The notes under the pieces: model-generated
Databases searched by the model: none
Seen by the model: the letters and a program-made list of their open reading frames with translations, nothing else
What the model was told of the DNA's origin: nothing
Part shown: positions 20,378 to 30,800 of the stretch, one piece after another
Layout of the letters: each line of letters begins with the position of its first letter
How positions within the stretch are numbered: position 1 is the first letter of the stretch
NCBI GenBank assembly: GCA_025765595.1
Contig: JAIVFH010000289.1
Location: forward strand, 1-32,440
Reading direction: 5' to 3'
DNA: 32,440 bases
From: Obelidium mucronatum
Lineage: Eukaryota; Chytridiomycota; Chytridiomycetes; Chytridiales; Chytriomycetaceae
Position numbers and translations under genes: made by a program

Positions 20378-21883
20378 ATGGCAAAGACTCATGAGGAACA
20401 TGTTGGCAGCGAACAGCAGCCCGTGCCAGTGACCACCAAGAACAGCAAGAAGCAGAAGGCAATTATTATTGGCTCTGCCGTGGCGATTCTGGTGATTGCC
20501 GCATCGCTTGCTGCCTACTTCCTGACCCGCAAAGACTCTGCATCAACCTCAAACTCGTCCTCGAGCTCAGCGCCAGGTGCTTCAGCCACTACGGGAGTGT
20601 CGAAGGGGAACGGAACCACGACGCTGAAGGGAAAGCAGTTCTTTGGATACTGGGGCCAGTCTGCCATTGGTGTGTTGTTCACCTCTTTAATCGAAAACAA
20701 GCCCAAATTGATTTTATCGCTCATCACTATTCCACGTTAAAACAGGAAACGGAGTTGGGCCTTTGGGACGCAACACGCGAACAATCCCCGATGCTGACCA
20801 GCAGAAGCCGCTTCGGTACTACTGCGACCTGGGCTACTACCAGACAATGAACATTGCCTTTATGCATGAATGGGGAGGCGGTGACGGTCACTGGGGTTTG
20901 GATCTATCCATCATTGGGCGGTATGAAGTAGCAGCTGGGGGTCGTGTTAGTGCCAATTTAAACGGGAATCCTATTGATGTAAGGAGCAAAGTAATTTCAA
21001 GATTTGTGATTTCAGGGCTGACCGAAAAATCACACAGCCCAAGGTATTCCTTAAAGTCGGCGAAGACATCACATACTGCCAATCCAAAAACATCAAAGTC
21101 ATGCTCTCTATTGGTGGAGACATGCACTCACCATATGATTTCATTCCTGGGGATGGTGCTCTCTATGCCAACATTATTTACAACAGTTTCCTTCAAGGAA
21201 ATTCCTCCACTCGTCCCTTTGGAAGTGCCGTTCTCGATGGTATCGAATTCGATGTTGAAAAGACGGGCCCGTACTTTACCCAGGAGCAAACTATCATGCT
21301 TCAAACTCTCAAGAAACTGAGTCCATCTTCAAAGTTTGCTGCTGTTCCTCAATGCTTTTTAAACGGTGTAGACATGGATCTGAACACTGGACCCATCATC
21401 AAGTCTAACCCTGAGCTCTTTGACTGGGTTATTATCCAGTACTACAACAACCCCACATGCTCGTATCCGTTTGGTTTCAACTTTGATATTTGGACCAAGT
21501 TGTACAAGGGCCCCCTTGTGATTGGACTTGCTGGAGATGATACATCAGCTATTACTGGAGGTTTCTTGAAACCTGGTCAGCTTCAAGCCGTGCTTGATAC
21601 TGTTGGCAGCAACCCCCAGTTTTATGGAATCTCTGTCTATGACGTGTCGTCTTCAAACCCAGCATTTTCCACTTACTCTCAAACTCTCCGAAAAGCATTG
21701 GATGGAGAGAGAGTCGGTGAGGGTTACCCTCCCCAAGGGCCTTTCACAACAGAGAAGCAGTGGGCCACCCGATGCGCTGGTACTTGGAATTACGCAAACG
21801 ACACTTGCGGTTTGTCTCCGTGTATTAACGGGGGTTGTGCGGATCCAAACCAATACTGCTTCTACTTCTTGCGTTTCTGTTGA
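20378..21883 (+). CDS. Membrane-anchored GH18 chitinase
   Basis: Three exons: 20378-20669, 20746-20920, 21016-21883; 444 aa. A short charged N-terminus is followed by one membrane span at about residues 28-49 (AIIIGSAVAILVIAASLAAY), consistent with a type II anchor, and a Ser/Thr-rich linker. The GH18 barrel begins QFFGYWGQSAIGNG, has the SIGGD block (the SxGG motif) and the catalytic motif DGIEFDVE (residues 230-237; E237 is the predicted acid). The canonical motif is DxxDxDxE, so the second Asp is Glu here. A Cys-rich tail (CAGTWNY...CGLSPCINGGC...C) may be a carbohydrate-binding or disulfide module. It hydrolyses chitin, probably at the cell surface in wall remodelling or feeding. AATAAA lies at 22021-22026, downstream of the stop. 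Confidence 0.88.
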
Positions 21884-22068
21884 TATAAAAAAAGGGCCAA
21901 TCTCTTCAAAAGTTACCTCATTTGGTCTTCCCTGCCAGAAGCAATTCTTTCCTCCACATATCTTTCCTCCACATAAATCGTTTATTTTTTCACGTCATGT
22001 ACTTTCTTTCTATTGGGTCAAATAAAACAAAGTCAAAAACCGAGTTTTTATTATAAGTTATAAAGAAT

Positions 22069-23128
22069 TCAGGCGTCGGAGTCATCATCGTCTGATCCAT
22101 ACGCTGCTAAAGCAGAAATACCGACGGTTGTTGCAGTTGCCACCCCTTTCCCCTTAGCTTCATTGGATGGCTTTGGGAGTACTTGGTCTGGTGAATGTTT
22201 GCTCTTTTTGGCAACAACAGACAATCCCAAAGCAGAATCCTGCGTTCGTTTCTTTGATGCAGCAGGAATCCAATCCGACACGCTAATTTTTGGAGCAGCC
22301 ACAACCCCACCACCCAAGGAATCCACCGGTGGTATAAAGCTTGATGATGAAGTGGCATCATCAGATTCCACCAGCCGACGGATCGCCACACCATCATCCG
22401 ACGATTTAAACACGGCACGTGCAAGGGCCTCATCAGCATCATCCTGAGCCTTCAATAGTCGCTCCACCTCTTTCCTCTGTTTTCCTTGCAGCCTATCCAA
22501 AACAGCCGCCACATCCATCCTTTCTGTCGCAGCATTCCTCGTACGAATTTCATCCAAGGCATCCAAAATATCCATCTCAACTTTGGATGCAACTGTCCTA
22601 TTCTCCAACGCCTTCATGGGATTATTCTCCTCCTCCTTCTCCTTCTCCGCCTTCTTCAATTCATTTACATCCGTCTCTTCACGCCACGGTTCAAAGTTTC
22701 TCATTGCGCCATGCTCACAAACATAGTCTGTGTTTTTCGGGTCTGTTTTGAATGTGATTTCCGCAGAGCACTTGGGACATCGAATGTAGAATCGGAAAAT
22801 CATTATCCCGAGGTATGTTTCGCCTTCGACTTTCTCCTTGCGTGCGTTAAACTTTTTGCCCTTGTACACGTAGTCGCCGCAAGTGTTGCATCGCATTGAG
22901 AAGGGAGCCATGAGACGCACTTTGTGTTGCTGGTCAGCGGCCATTTTGCGGCGGGGGATCTAAAGAGAAGAGTTGAGTGAGTTGACTGAGTTGATTAAGT
23001 GATTAAGTGGTTGATGTGAGTTCACAACTACTCTCTCCCTCTGTCTCTCCACATCTCTCTCTCTATTTTACCTTTGCAGGATCAAAGTCCGGCGGGAAGT
23101 ACTTGTTGAGGACTTTACGTTCAGACAT
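22069..23128 (-). CDS. YJU2: Splicing factor YJU2/CWC16 family (CCDC94-like)
   Basis: Two exons: 23128-23072 (MSERKVLNKYFPPDFDPAK) and 22959-22069; 948 nt, 315 aa. The sequence has the family hallmarks: VRLMAPFSMRCNTCGDYVYK, KGKKFNARKE, then FRFYIRCPKCSAEITFKTDP and NTDYVCEHGAMRNFEPW, forming a CxxC...CxxC zinc-binding fold. A charged coiled-coil region with NNPMKALENRT follows, and the Ser/Asp-rich tail includes a KKSKH basic patch. YJU2 joins the spliceosome around Prp2 action and supports the first catalytic step by positioning the branch helix. The short first exon was recognised from the conserved N-terminus and a GTAAAA donor with a TTTAG acceptor. The start lies 69 bp from that of the divergent RFWD3-like gene. 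Confidence 0.93.
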
Positions 23129-23197
23129 TTGGTGTTTGAAGAGAGTTGTTTTGCAAAAGGAAAGTGGAATAAAAGAAGAGAACTCTGTCCAAATCCA
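23129..23197. promoter_or_regulatory. 69-bp divergent promoter region (YJU2 / RFWD3-like)
   Basis: The gap between the inferred start codons of YJU2 (-, 23128) and the RING-WD40 gene (+, 23198). Like the 6126-6162 gap, it pairs a spliceosome gene with a probable genome-maintenance gene. No clear core-promoter motif was seen. Confidence 0.45.
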
Positions 23198-25130
23198 ATG
23201 GCCGATGTTGTCAGTGTTTCATCCGACGACTCTGACGAAGAGCCGCTCTTTAGCGAAAGCAGCGATGGCGAAGAGGAAAACCAGGAGCCGTTGGCAGCGG
23301 CAGTCTCTGATGAGCCACGGACTCAAGGTGGGAACAACTCTGGGAAACAACTTTCTAATACTCTTGTTTGTTCGTGCAGATATCTTCCAGGAACCAAAAA
23401 CGTGTGTGAAAAGAAAACGAACGGAAAGCGAAGAAGCGGACGCGAGGCAAGAAGCTGACGAGAGAGACACGGAACCGCTGAACGAATGCATCATGTAACG
23501 GAATGACAAACACCGGGACTCAATTTAATCAGTTGATATTCAATCAGATGCTATGGAAACTGGACAACGCAAGGGACTCATCGCTCAGCATCCTTGAAGT
23601 GCGGTCACTTGTTCGGGTTGAAATGCATCAAGGATTACCTCCAACGGCATAACGGAAAGACATGTCCTATTTGCAAGTTCAGTTATTTTTGCTTCTTATT
23701 TGATCAGTCAAGAGATTCGAATCTGTTGTATTAATCTCAAGGATAGGGCTCCTGCAAAACATACTGACGTTCGAAATGTATATGCCCAAAATCTGACAGC
23801 TGTTGATGATTCCACGCTCAGAGCTGCCTACGCAGCACGAGATATTGCGCAAAGTCAAGCAAAAGCTTTAGAGCTAGAAAACGATACCCTCAAACTGAAA
23901 GTACGCGACTTGGAACGAATAATCAGTTCTGGAATACTATCATCTGCCCCCTTTGACTCAAAACTGAAAGTGAGAACATCAATGTTTCTGAGCAAGGGAA
24001 CTGTTCGCGTCGCCGCTGCTTCATGGGATCATACTGGAATTCTATATTTTGCTCACGGTATGGGAGACAAAGAATTCGGCGTCACGGCTTGGAATCTTGA
24101 AATGAAATCGCGCGTTTTTACTCCGTTGCATTCTGGTGTGATACGGGATGTTAAAGTCTTGTCTCGGAACGGCGTGCGAGATGTCATTCTAAGCACAGGG
24201 TTAGACAAGAAACTCAAACTGTATTCTTCGGAAACTGATTATGCTAACCTGAGGTCAGTCGGCTGCTTCTGGCTCTTTTTTTGGCCTTCTTTATTAATCT
24301 TGTGCTTCAAACAATAGCATTGATCTCTCTGCCCCAGGATGGTCATGCTCCTTTGATACAATTCGAGAACACATTCTATACGTCGGACTCGGAAACAACA
24401 GTATAGTCCAAATTTACGATACCCGCAACCCTTCTTCAGTCTTGCACAGTCTCACACATTCGAGTATGGGAAAAATCGGAAACGGTGTCCATTCTCTACA
24501 ACACATTGAATCTTCCAACTCTCTTGTCGGGGGAAGTTTGGCAACTAGTTTTTATCTTGAAAAATTAGCCAACAGAGATTCCTGCTTTTCCATCGTAGAT
24601 GATGGGTTCACTTGCGTTCCTTTAGCAAAAGGTTTTATTAATTTCATGCTGGAAGTGATGTTCGCAAACTGATAATTTTTTTAACTGAAGGTGGTGACAA
24701 ATGCACCAACGCCTTTTACAACTATCAAACCAATACACTATTCACATCATGGCGTCGTCCAACTCAACTGAATCACGTTATTGAGACAATTGCAAGAGAG
24801 CTAGCACCTGATGCCTCTCCCCACCAAGATCCGCCACCGTCAAGTACATCAAAATTAACAACATCGACTCATATTGCTGAATACCATACTCCATGGAATC
24901 CTCTCCTCGCCCGATCCCGGTGTTTTACACTAAGGAGTGGAATTCAAGTCTTCGCAACTGGCAGCGATGGAGAGCAATGTGCGCTACTGCACACTGTGAA
25001 TCCTGAGGGAATTGTCAGAGAGGTGCAGAGGTTGGGAGGGGTGGAATATGAAGGGAAGGTGATGGATATTGTTCCTGTAAAGGGGGCAATTGCTGTGTTG
25101 ACAGACTCGAAAGTTCATTTATGGGGGTGA
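23198..25130 (+). CDS. RFWD3-like RING-WD40 E3 ubiquitin ligase
   Basis: Inferred exons: 23198-23327, 23380-23494, 23548-23676, 23708-24253, 24318-24631, 24691-25130; 557 aa. An acidic Ser/Asp N-terminus leads to a C3HC4 RING: CIIC, then SLKCGHLFGLKCI and CPIC. A basic stretch and NVYAQNLTAVDDSTLRAAYA follow, as in RFWD3, then a coiled coil (DIAQSQAKALELENDTLKLK) and a WD40-like propeller ending KVHLWG. RFWD3 ubiquitinates RPA and RAD51 at stalled forks and interstrand cross-links, in the nucleus. The exon 3/4 junction is uncertain: the intron used here is only 31 nt (23677-23707), and the more natural acceptor at 23741 is off frame by one base. Divergent from YJU2; the next gene starts 46 bp after the stop. 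Confidence 0.82.
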
Positions 25131-25176
25131 AGAACAAATACTGTGCGGACTGTTTTTCATTCTGTTCCAAAATTGG

Positions 25177-27747
25177 ATGGTCCAAACAACTGGCGACACG
25201 TTTCTTGTTTCGCAGACTTTGGATCCCAATTCCGAAGTAATCGATAAAGAATCCCCATTATACGACAGCTCAGTGTTTCCAGAAGATGAACTCTTGCAAA
25301 GCATGTAAGGATCGCTCGATTGATTGTCTTGAGATTGACTTGCCGAGTATAGTGAGTTTCTTGTTCCGCAAACCGACGATCCGACTACAATGGCTTTCAC
25401 TGTGCGAGCAGTTTTAATCGGTACATTCTGGAGCATGTTGATCTCTGTTGCAAACACAGTCTTTTCTTTTCGATCAAATGTGTTGGCGATTGGGGCAGAC
25501 ATTGCAACTATTCTCAGCTATCCGATGGGTGCCGCATGGGCCCGATTTATACCAATCGGGATTCTTAATCCTGGGCCGTTCACGTTGAAGGAGCATGCAT
25601 TGATCTGTTGAGTACCCCATTTTACCCGAAAGTCTGGCTGAATCCCACCGTCCAAAACGAAAAACTTCAGACATCATGGCATCCTGCTCGACAACACCAT
25701 ACGGCATTGAAAACGTTGTAACTCAAGTATATTCCAAGTTCATGGGGAACACAAGCATATCGTTTGGGCACTCATTGGGATTCGTGCTTGTGACTCAATT
25801 CCTTGGATATGGGTTATCAGGACTTTGCCGCCGATTTCTTGTCAAGCCTAAAGCGATGTGGTGGCCTGGAAATTTATCTTCAATCGCGATTTTATCCTCG
25901 TTTCATCGGGTCAACGAAGATGGCATTGCTCTTTCGGAAAACAACAAATCAACGTCAGTATCAAGGATGAGGGTGTTTTGGTATGCCTTTGCCGGAATGT
26001 TCACTTATTCGTGGGTGCCGCAGTTCTTTGCCCCTGTGCTACAAGCCATATCTTTGCTTTGTTTTTTTGGAATTGGGAGTCTGAAAGGAAAACCTTCAGG
26101 GAAGATGTCCACATTCAACGCGGTTGCTGCTTCCGCAAGTAATGGAGTAGGTGTTTTTGGTCTATCTTTTGATTGGGCTTACATAGGTATTAAGTCAGTG
26201 ATCGTTGGGTAGTCACTGCCTTTTTTTGACATCACCATCAATTTGTAGGATCGGTTTACATTACGTCCCCATTTTGGGCAGCATTCAACTATGTTGGCGG
26301 TGGTGTCTTTTTTCAATGGATTCTTGTACCGATATTATTTTCACTGGATGTGTGGGGACTCGACTCCTTATTGACAGCAGACCGAGTCAACTTGAACCCG
26401 ATGCCGAACTCACTCTCTCTTTTTTCTGGCAATCCAAACTCATCAGCGTACTCACTTGGATCTCCTTTGGATGCCAATTTCTTGTACAATAAGAGCGACA
26501 ATTACAATTTAAACGAAACTGCCTACATCGATGTCTCACCTATTCGAATTACGGGTTTCTACGCGATTACTTATGGTGCATCTTTTCTCGCAATTTCTTC
26601 CACAATTTCACATGTTTTGCTGTGGCATGGTGGAAACGTTTATCGACAAGCAATGGCAAGAATAGTGAACTCGAAATTCACCGAAAAGCACACACAAATG
26701 ATGGATTCATACCCGGAAATTCCTGATTGGATGTACCTGATATTTTTGGTCATCACTACGACAGCAGCTTTCGCCTTGTCTCTTTGGACACCTTATAGCA
26801 TGCCATGGTGGGCTATCTTCTTGAACCTGGCGATCTCGCCGCTATTCATTCTTCCTTTTGGAATCATTCAAGCAATCAGTGGATACCCACTCAACATCAT
26901 CATGCTGGCACAAATGAGTGTTGGACTCCTCCTGCCTGGCCAAACAATCGCAAACATGACATTCCAATCATGGGGATACAACACCATCGCTCAAGCCCTC
27001 ACACTGACGCAAGGATTGAAACTGGGTCAATATCTACATATCCCCCCTTATGCTCTCGTTTTCTCCCAGGTCTGGGGAACACTCATCAACTCCATTAGCG
27101 CGACGCTTGCTGCCTACTTTGTCATGTTTAATTCTGGGGATTTGTTGGAACGCCCTGATTGGCAGTATTCCCTCTACGTTGGCTTTTATAGCTCGTCGGG
27201 GATGATGGGTGCAATAGGCCCGGCACGGTTTTTCAGCAGCAGCGGAGGTGATGAGGATGGTGAACGAAGAGGAGGATATCAACCACTGTTGTGGTGCTTT
27301 CTTATTGGGTTTATTGCCCCACTGATACCATGGCTGGGTGATCGGTACATTGTCCAATCAAGACGTTGGGAGCTTGTGAATTTCCCTTTGTTTTTCAGCT
27401 TGTGGGGGCCTGGTGGGTATCAGTCCTGGTTTGTTACGCCGCTTATTGTTGCATACATAAGTCAAGTTTGGCTTGCGAAGCGACACAAGTGGGTGTATGA
27501 GCGGTACTTGTATGTTGTGGGTGCTGCTTGGGATGGGGCGAATGGGCTAGTGGTTTTGGTGATTGCGGGCCTTGCGATGGGTGGAGTCAGTTGGACCAAA
27601 TGGAGTGTTGTGAATCCAAATACTGATGTTGTTGCGATTGATTATTATTGTTGGGCAGGGGCAAATTACGATGATTACGATTGCGAGTGGTATTTGGGGC
27701 AAGGCTTGAATACGACTGCTATGGGCGTGGATTGTCTTTTGGAATAG
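25177..27747 (+). CDS. Oligopeptide transporter (OPT family)
   Basis: Four exons: 25177-25304, 25353-25606, 25671-26186, 26249-27747; 2397 nt, 798 aa, the normal OPT length. The conserved N-terminal block TDDPTTMAFTVRAVLIGTFW leads to the first span, then NPGPFTLKEHALI (canonical OPT motif), TQFLGYGLSGLCRRFLVKP and about a dozen hydrophobic segments. These include the NIIMLAQMSVGLLLPGQTIA block and a C-terminal FNFPLFFS-like region (NFPLFFSLWGPGGYQSW). Fungal OPTs are plasma-membrane proton symporters for tetra- and pentapeptides, glutathione or siderophore-like compounds; the substrate here cannot be read. The start ATG at 25177 is the first in-frame Met and is only 46 bp from the upstream stop, so its promoter must overlap the end of the RFWD3-like gene or 5' UTR exons were missed. 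Confidence 0.92.
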
Positions 27748-27769
27748 AGAATGGATGGGTGCAGTTTAG

Positions 27770-27835
27770 AGATGAGTTTGAAAATAGTTTGACACTATTC
27801 ATAGATGAGTTTGAAAATAGTTTGAAACTATTCAT
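27770..27835. repeat. Tandem 33-bp repeat with internal palindrome
   Basis: Two adjacent 33-bp copies (27770-27802 and 27803-27835) differ at one base (C in the first, A in the second). The second copy contains a perfect 8-bp inverted repeat AATAGTTT-G-AAACTATT; in the first it is imperfect. They lie between the OPT stop and the TIR-NACHT-WD40 gene, where they could bind a dimeric regulator or form a small hairpin at the OPT 3' end. Confidence 0.85.
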
Positions 27836-27847
27836 ATTTCCTTTCAA

Positions 27848-30800
27848 ATGAGAAGTACTGTTCGAAGCATCTATTCAGTTTCTCTTACCGAAAGTCTCTC
27901 ACAGATGATACCAATGCGCCATTAGACGATGAGGCTATCTCTCCGGTTGTTGTTGCTATGAGCTTGTCAACAGTGGACGTCAAGAAGGACGCAAAGCCAG
28001 AAGCCACACTGCCCCTAGAATCTGGACTTCGCTATGACATATACCTTGCTTTTTGGTAAAGTCGGTTCAACTGCCTCGATGTACGCTGATGCTTGTTCTA
28101 GCAAACCTGACACAGCTGTGGCTGCTCACATTGTCTATTCTCTGCGGAAGCGAAACATAGCAGTTTCAACGTCATTCGAAGCTTATGAAGATGGCTTGGA
28201 TGATCCCATCAAGGAGAGTGCTCTGTTTGCCATCTGTCTCAGTTCAACCCTTGAGAGCGACCGTATTTCACGGAGCGATGCGCAATTGGCTTTGACTCTC
28301 GGCAAAGCTACTGTTGGAGTACTGATAAATCCTACGGAAGAGCTAGGCTTTGGCTGGGTTCGATTGGTTGAAGGATCTTGCTCTCTTGGAACTGTGTCCT
28401 ATTCTTCATCGACTTCGTCAAAAGCAAACCGCTCTTCAATCGACGCTCTCGCTAAAATTATTCAAGAAAAAGCTGCGCTGATTCCAGGCTCACCAAGTTT
28501 TCGAATAGCAAAACAAGAATCTGAACTAGAAACACCCGATGACCAAGTTCCATACATGAGGCCAGGTTCTTCTCTGTCTGACGCTCATCGGAGACCTCGG
28601 TTATCGATTTTACGTCCCCGTTCAAGTCTATACAATATTGGAACGGCAAACAAACTTCACCTTCCTTCTACAACCAATGAAACGATACCAGAAGTTATTC
28701 CACTGAATGGCCTTCGGCTTTTGGCCCGCATTTTAAAGCCGTCTTCCGTTTCTTCAACGGAACAGCTTAATCTTCAGTATTCCCGCTTCCATCCGGCGAC
28801 GAGAGGATGGCTCTTGACTGACATTGCTAAATGGGCTACGGAAACATCTGATACCAATACTTCTGTCATGTGGATACACGGAAAGAGTGGATCAGGGAAG
28901 ACAGTCGCCTCAGCAGCTGCCATTCGACATCTTTCTCGATATTCTTACCGCCAACATCTTTCTATCATGGGTTTTCTTACGGCCTGGTGTCAACGCAAGC
29001 GTCTGTTCAGGTAATTAATGACTTGGCTTATCGTCTTGCCGATTCGTGGGGCTTATTTGAAAGTGCCCTAACGGAGGTTGGCGAAGCGCGGTTGGAGGAA
29101 GCGTCAGGATCTACGCTTCCACAACAGTTGAAAATGCTTCTCACGGATCCTCTGTTGCTCGCTCTATCGAAAATAGTTTCTGAAAAAAAAGCCGATGGTC
29201 CTGTTTGTTGTTGATGGGCTGGACAATGTGAGAACATCTCGGAGGGATTTCATTATTGAGTTGAAATCGACTCTACAAATACTGCCTTTGATGTCAAGTT
29301 CTGTTTAACTAGCGCCGCAACAGACAGAGATCAAGGAAGATATGCTGCCTTATTTGAATCCAACACAAATCGAGCTGAATAGAATGTTTCAACGAAAGGA
29401 TTGAATAAGGTCCATCGAGAGATTATCGAATCTTTCATACAGCTTAATGTCGTTCCAGAGAAGGAAGATTTGGACGACCTTACAATGACTTTGACTGCAA
29501 AAGCCGATGGCATGTTCTTATACAGTCGCTTTGCTTTTGAGCCCATTGGTATGGATGGCTCAATTTTAAAGAAGTTAAGCAAGCCGTCCGTGCGATTGAA
29601 TCTCTTCCAAAAGACTTTGGAGACGTGATTTTGGGTCTTCTTTCGTTTATCTTTAGAGATTCTCAAGAGGAAGAGATTGAGATATTTCGTCAAATCATGA
29701 GCGTTTTAGTGCTGCTGCAAAGTCATGTTTCCGGTGTCTACGTGGCTGGTTTAATGGACATATCTCCTGGCGCGATTCGACGAATGCTGCTAAAGGTGTC
29801 CCTGTTTCTTGGAATTTCTTGAGAAGGACTTATTCAAATAAGTCATGAACTTATCGGGGAGTTTCTGATTTCGGATGAATGCGATGATCCTCGATTCCGC
29901 ATATACAAAAGTGAAGCTGAAGTTTATCTTCTACTACATTTTCTTCAAGCATCTCAACACGAAGCTACGATCCAATCGCTAAATCTAGAAGATCCTTCAA
30001 CTTGGCTAACCAAGAAATTCCTGACTTGCACAAGTGTATCAACGACCGGAATTCCTGATCATATTCAATACATTTGCAAGAATTTGGGAACACGCCTGTT
30101 GCGAGTATCCAGTGCACTTCGGGAGTTGAATATCGACAGAAAATTTGTTCATGCGATCCAAGATCTGGTGGGAGCCTTTGTACACGAAAAATTGTTGGAG
30201 TGGATCGAGGCACTTTCTTTGATGGGTTGTTTGGAATCGTTGGGTCTCCCGACATTGAATTCCTTATCCACATTTTTGACCGAAATGCCATGCCACAAGA
30301 ATTTCTGTCTTTGTTGGAATTCTTAAGCGAAACGCAGCCGTTGCTATTGGGACGAGACCTTCTGATACTTCTTTAAAAGTACCATCGTTTATTGAGCCTT
30401 TTATTCCAACCACTTCAGTTCCTCTTGCTCAAACAACTGCATGATTTGTGATGCCATCAAACTCTTGACTTGTTTTTCGTATCCGCTCTCGAAAGCATCT
30501 TTCCACGTTTATACCACTGCAATCCCTCTTGCGCCTTCTACATCTCTCTTCATAAGCAGTATTCAAAAATGTCACATCGCGCTGCTTTTTCATCGCAAGG
30601 AATATCACGTCGTACACCCATCGTTATTCGCGGCATCGACAAGATTTGGCCGAGCTTAACATGGACGTTGACTTCTCACACAGGCGTCGTGACTGCTGTT
30701 TGTGCTTCGATTGATGGAAAATGGATTGTTTCAGCGAGTTTCGACAAGACAGTTCGAGTATTTGACGCGGACTCAGGTAGTGGTATCTTTTCCTGGCCAT

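Noticed and set aside
22163..22899. Plus-strand ORFs opposite YJU2
   Set aside because: Antisense of a strongly conserved splicing factor; low-complexity content only.
25119..25502. Minus-strand ORF overlapping the OPT 5' exons
   Set aside because: The plus strand carries clear OPT motifs with matching splice phases; the antisense frame has no recognisable domain.
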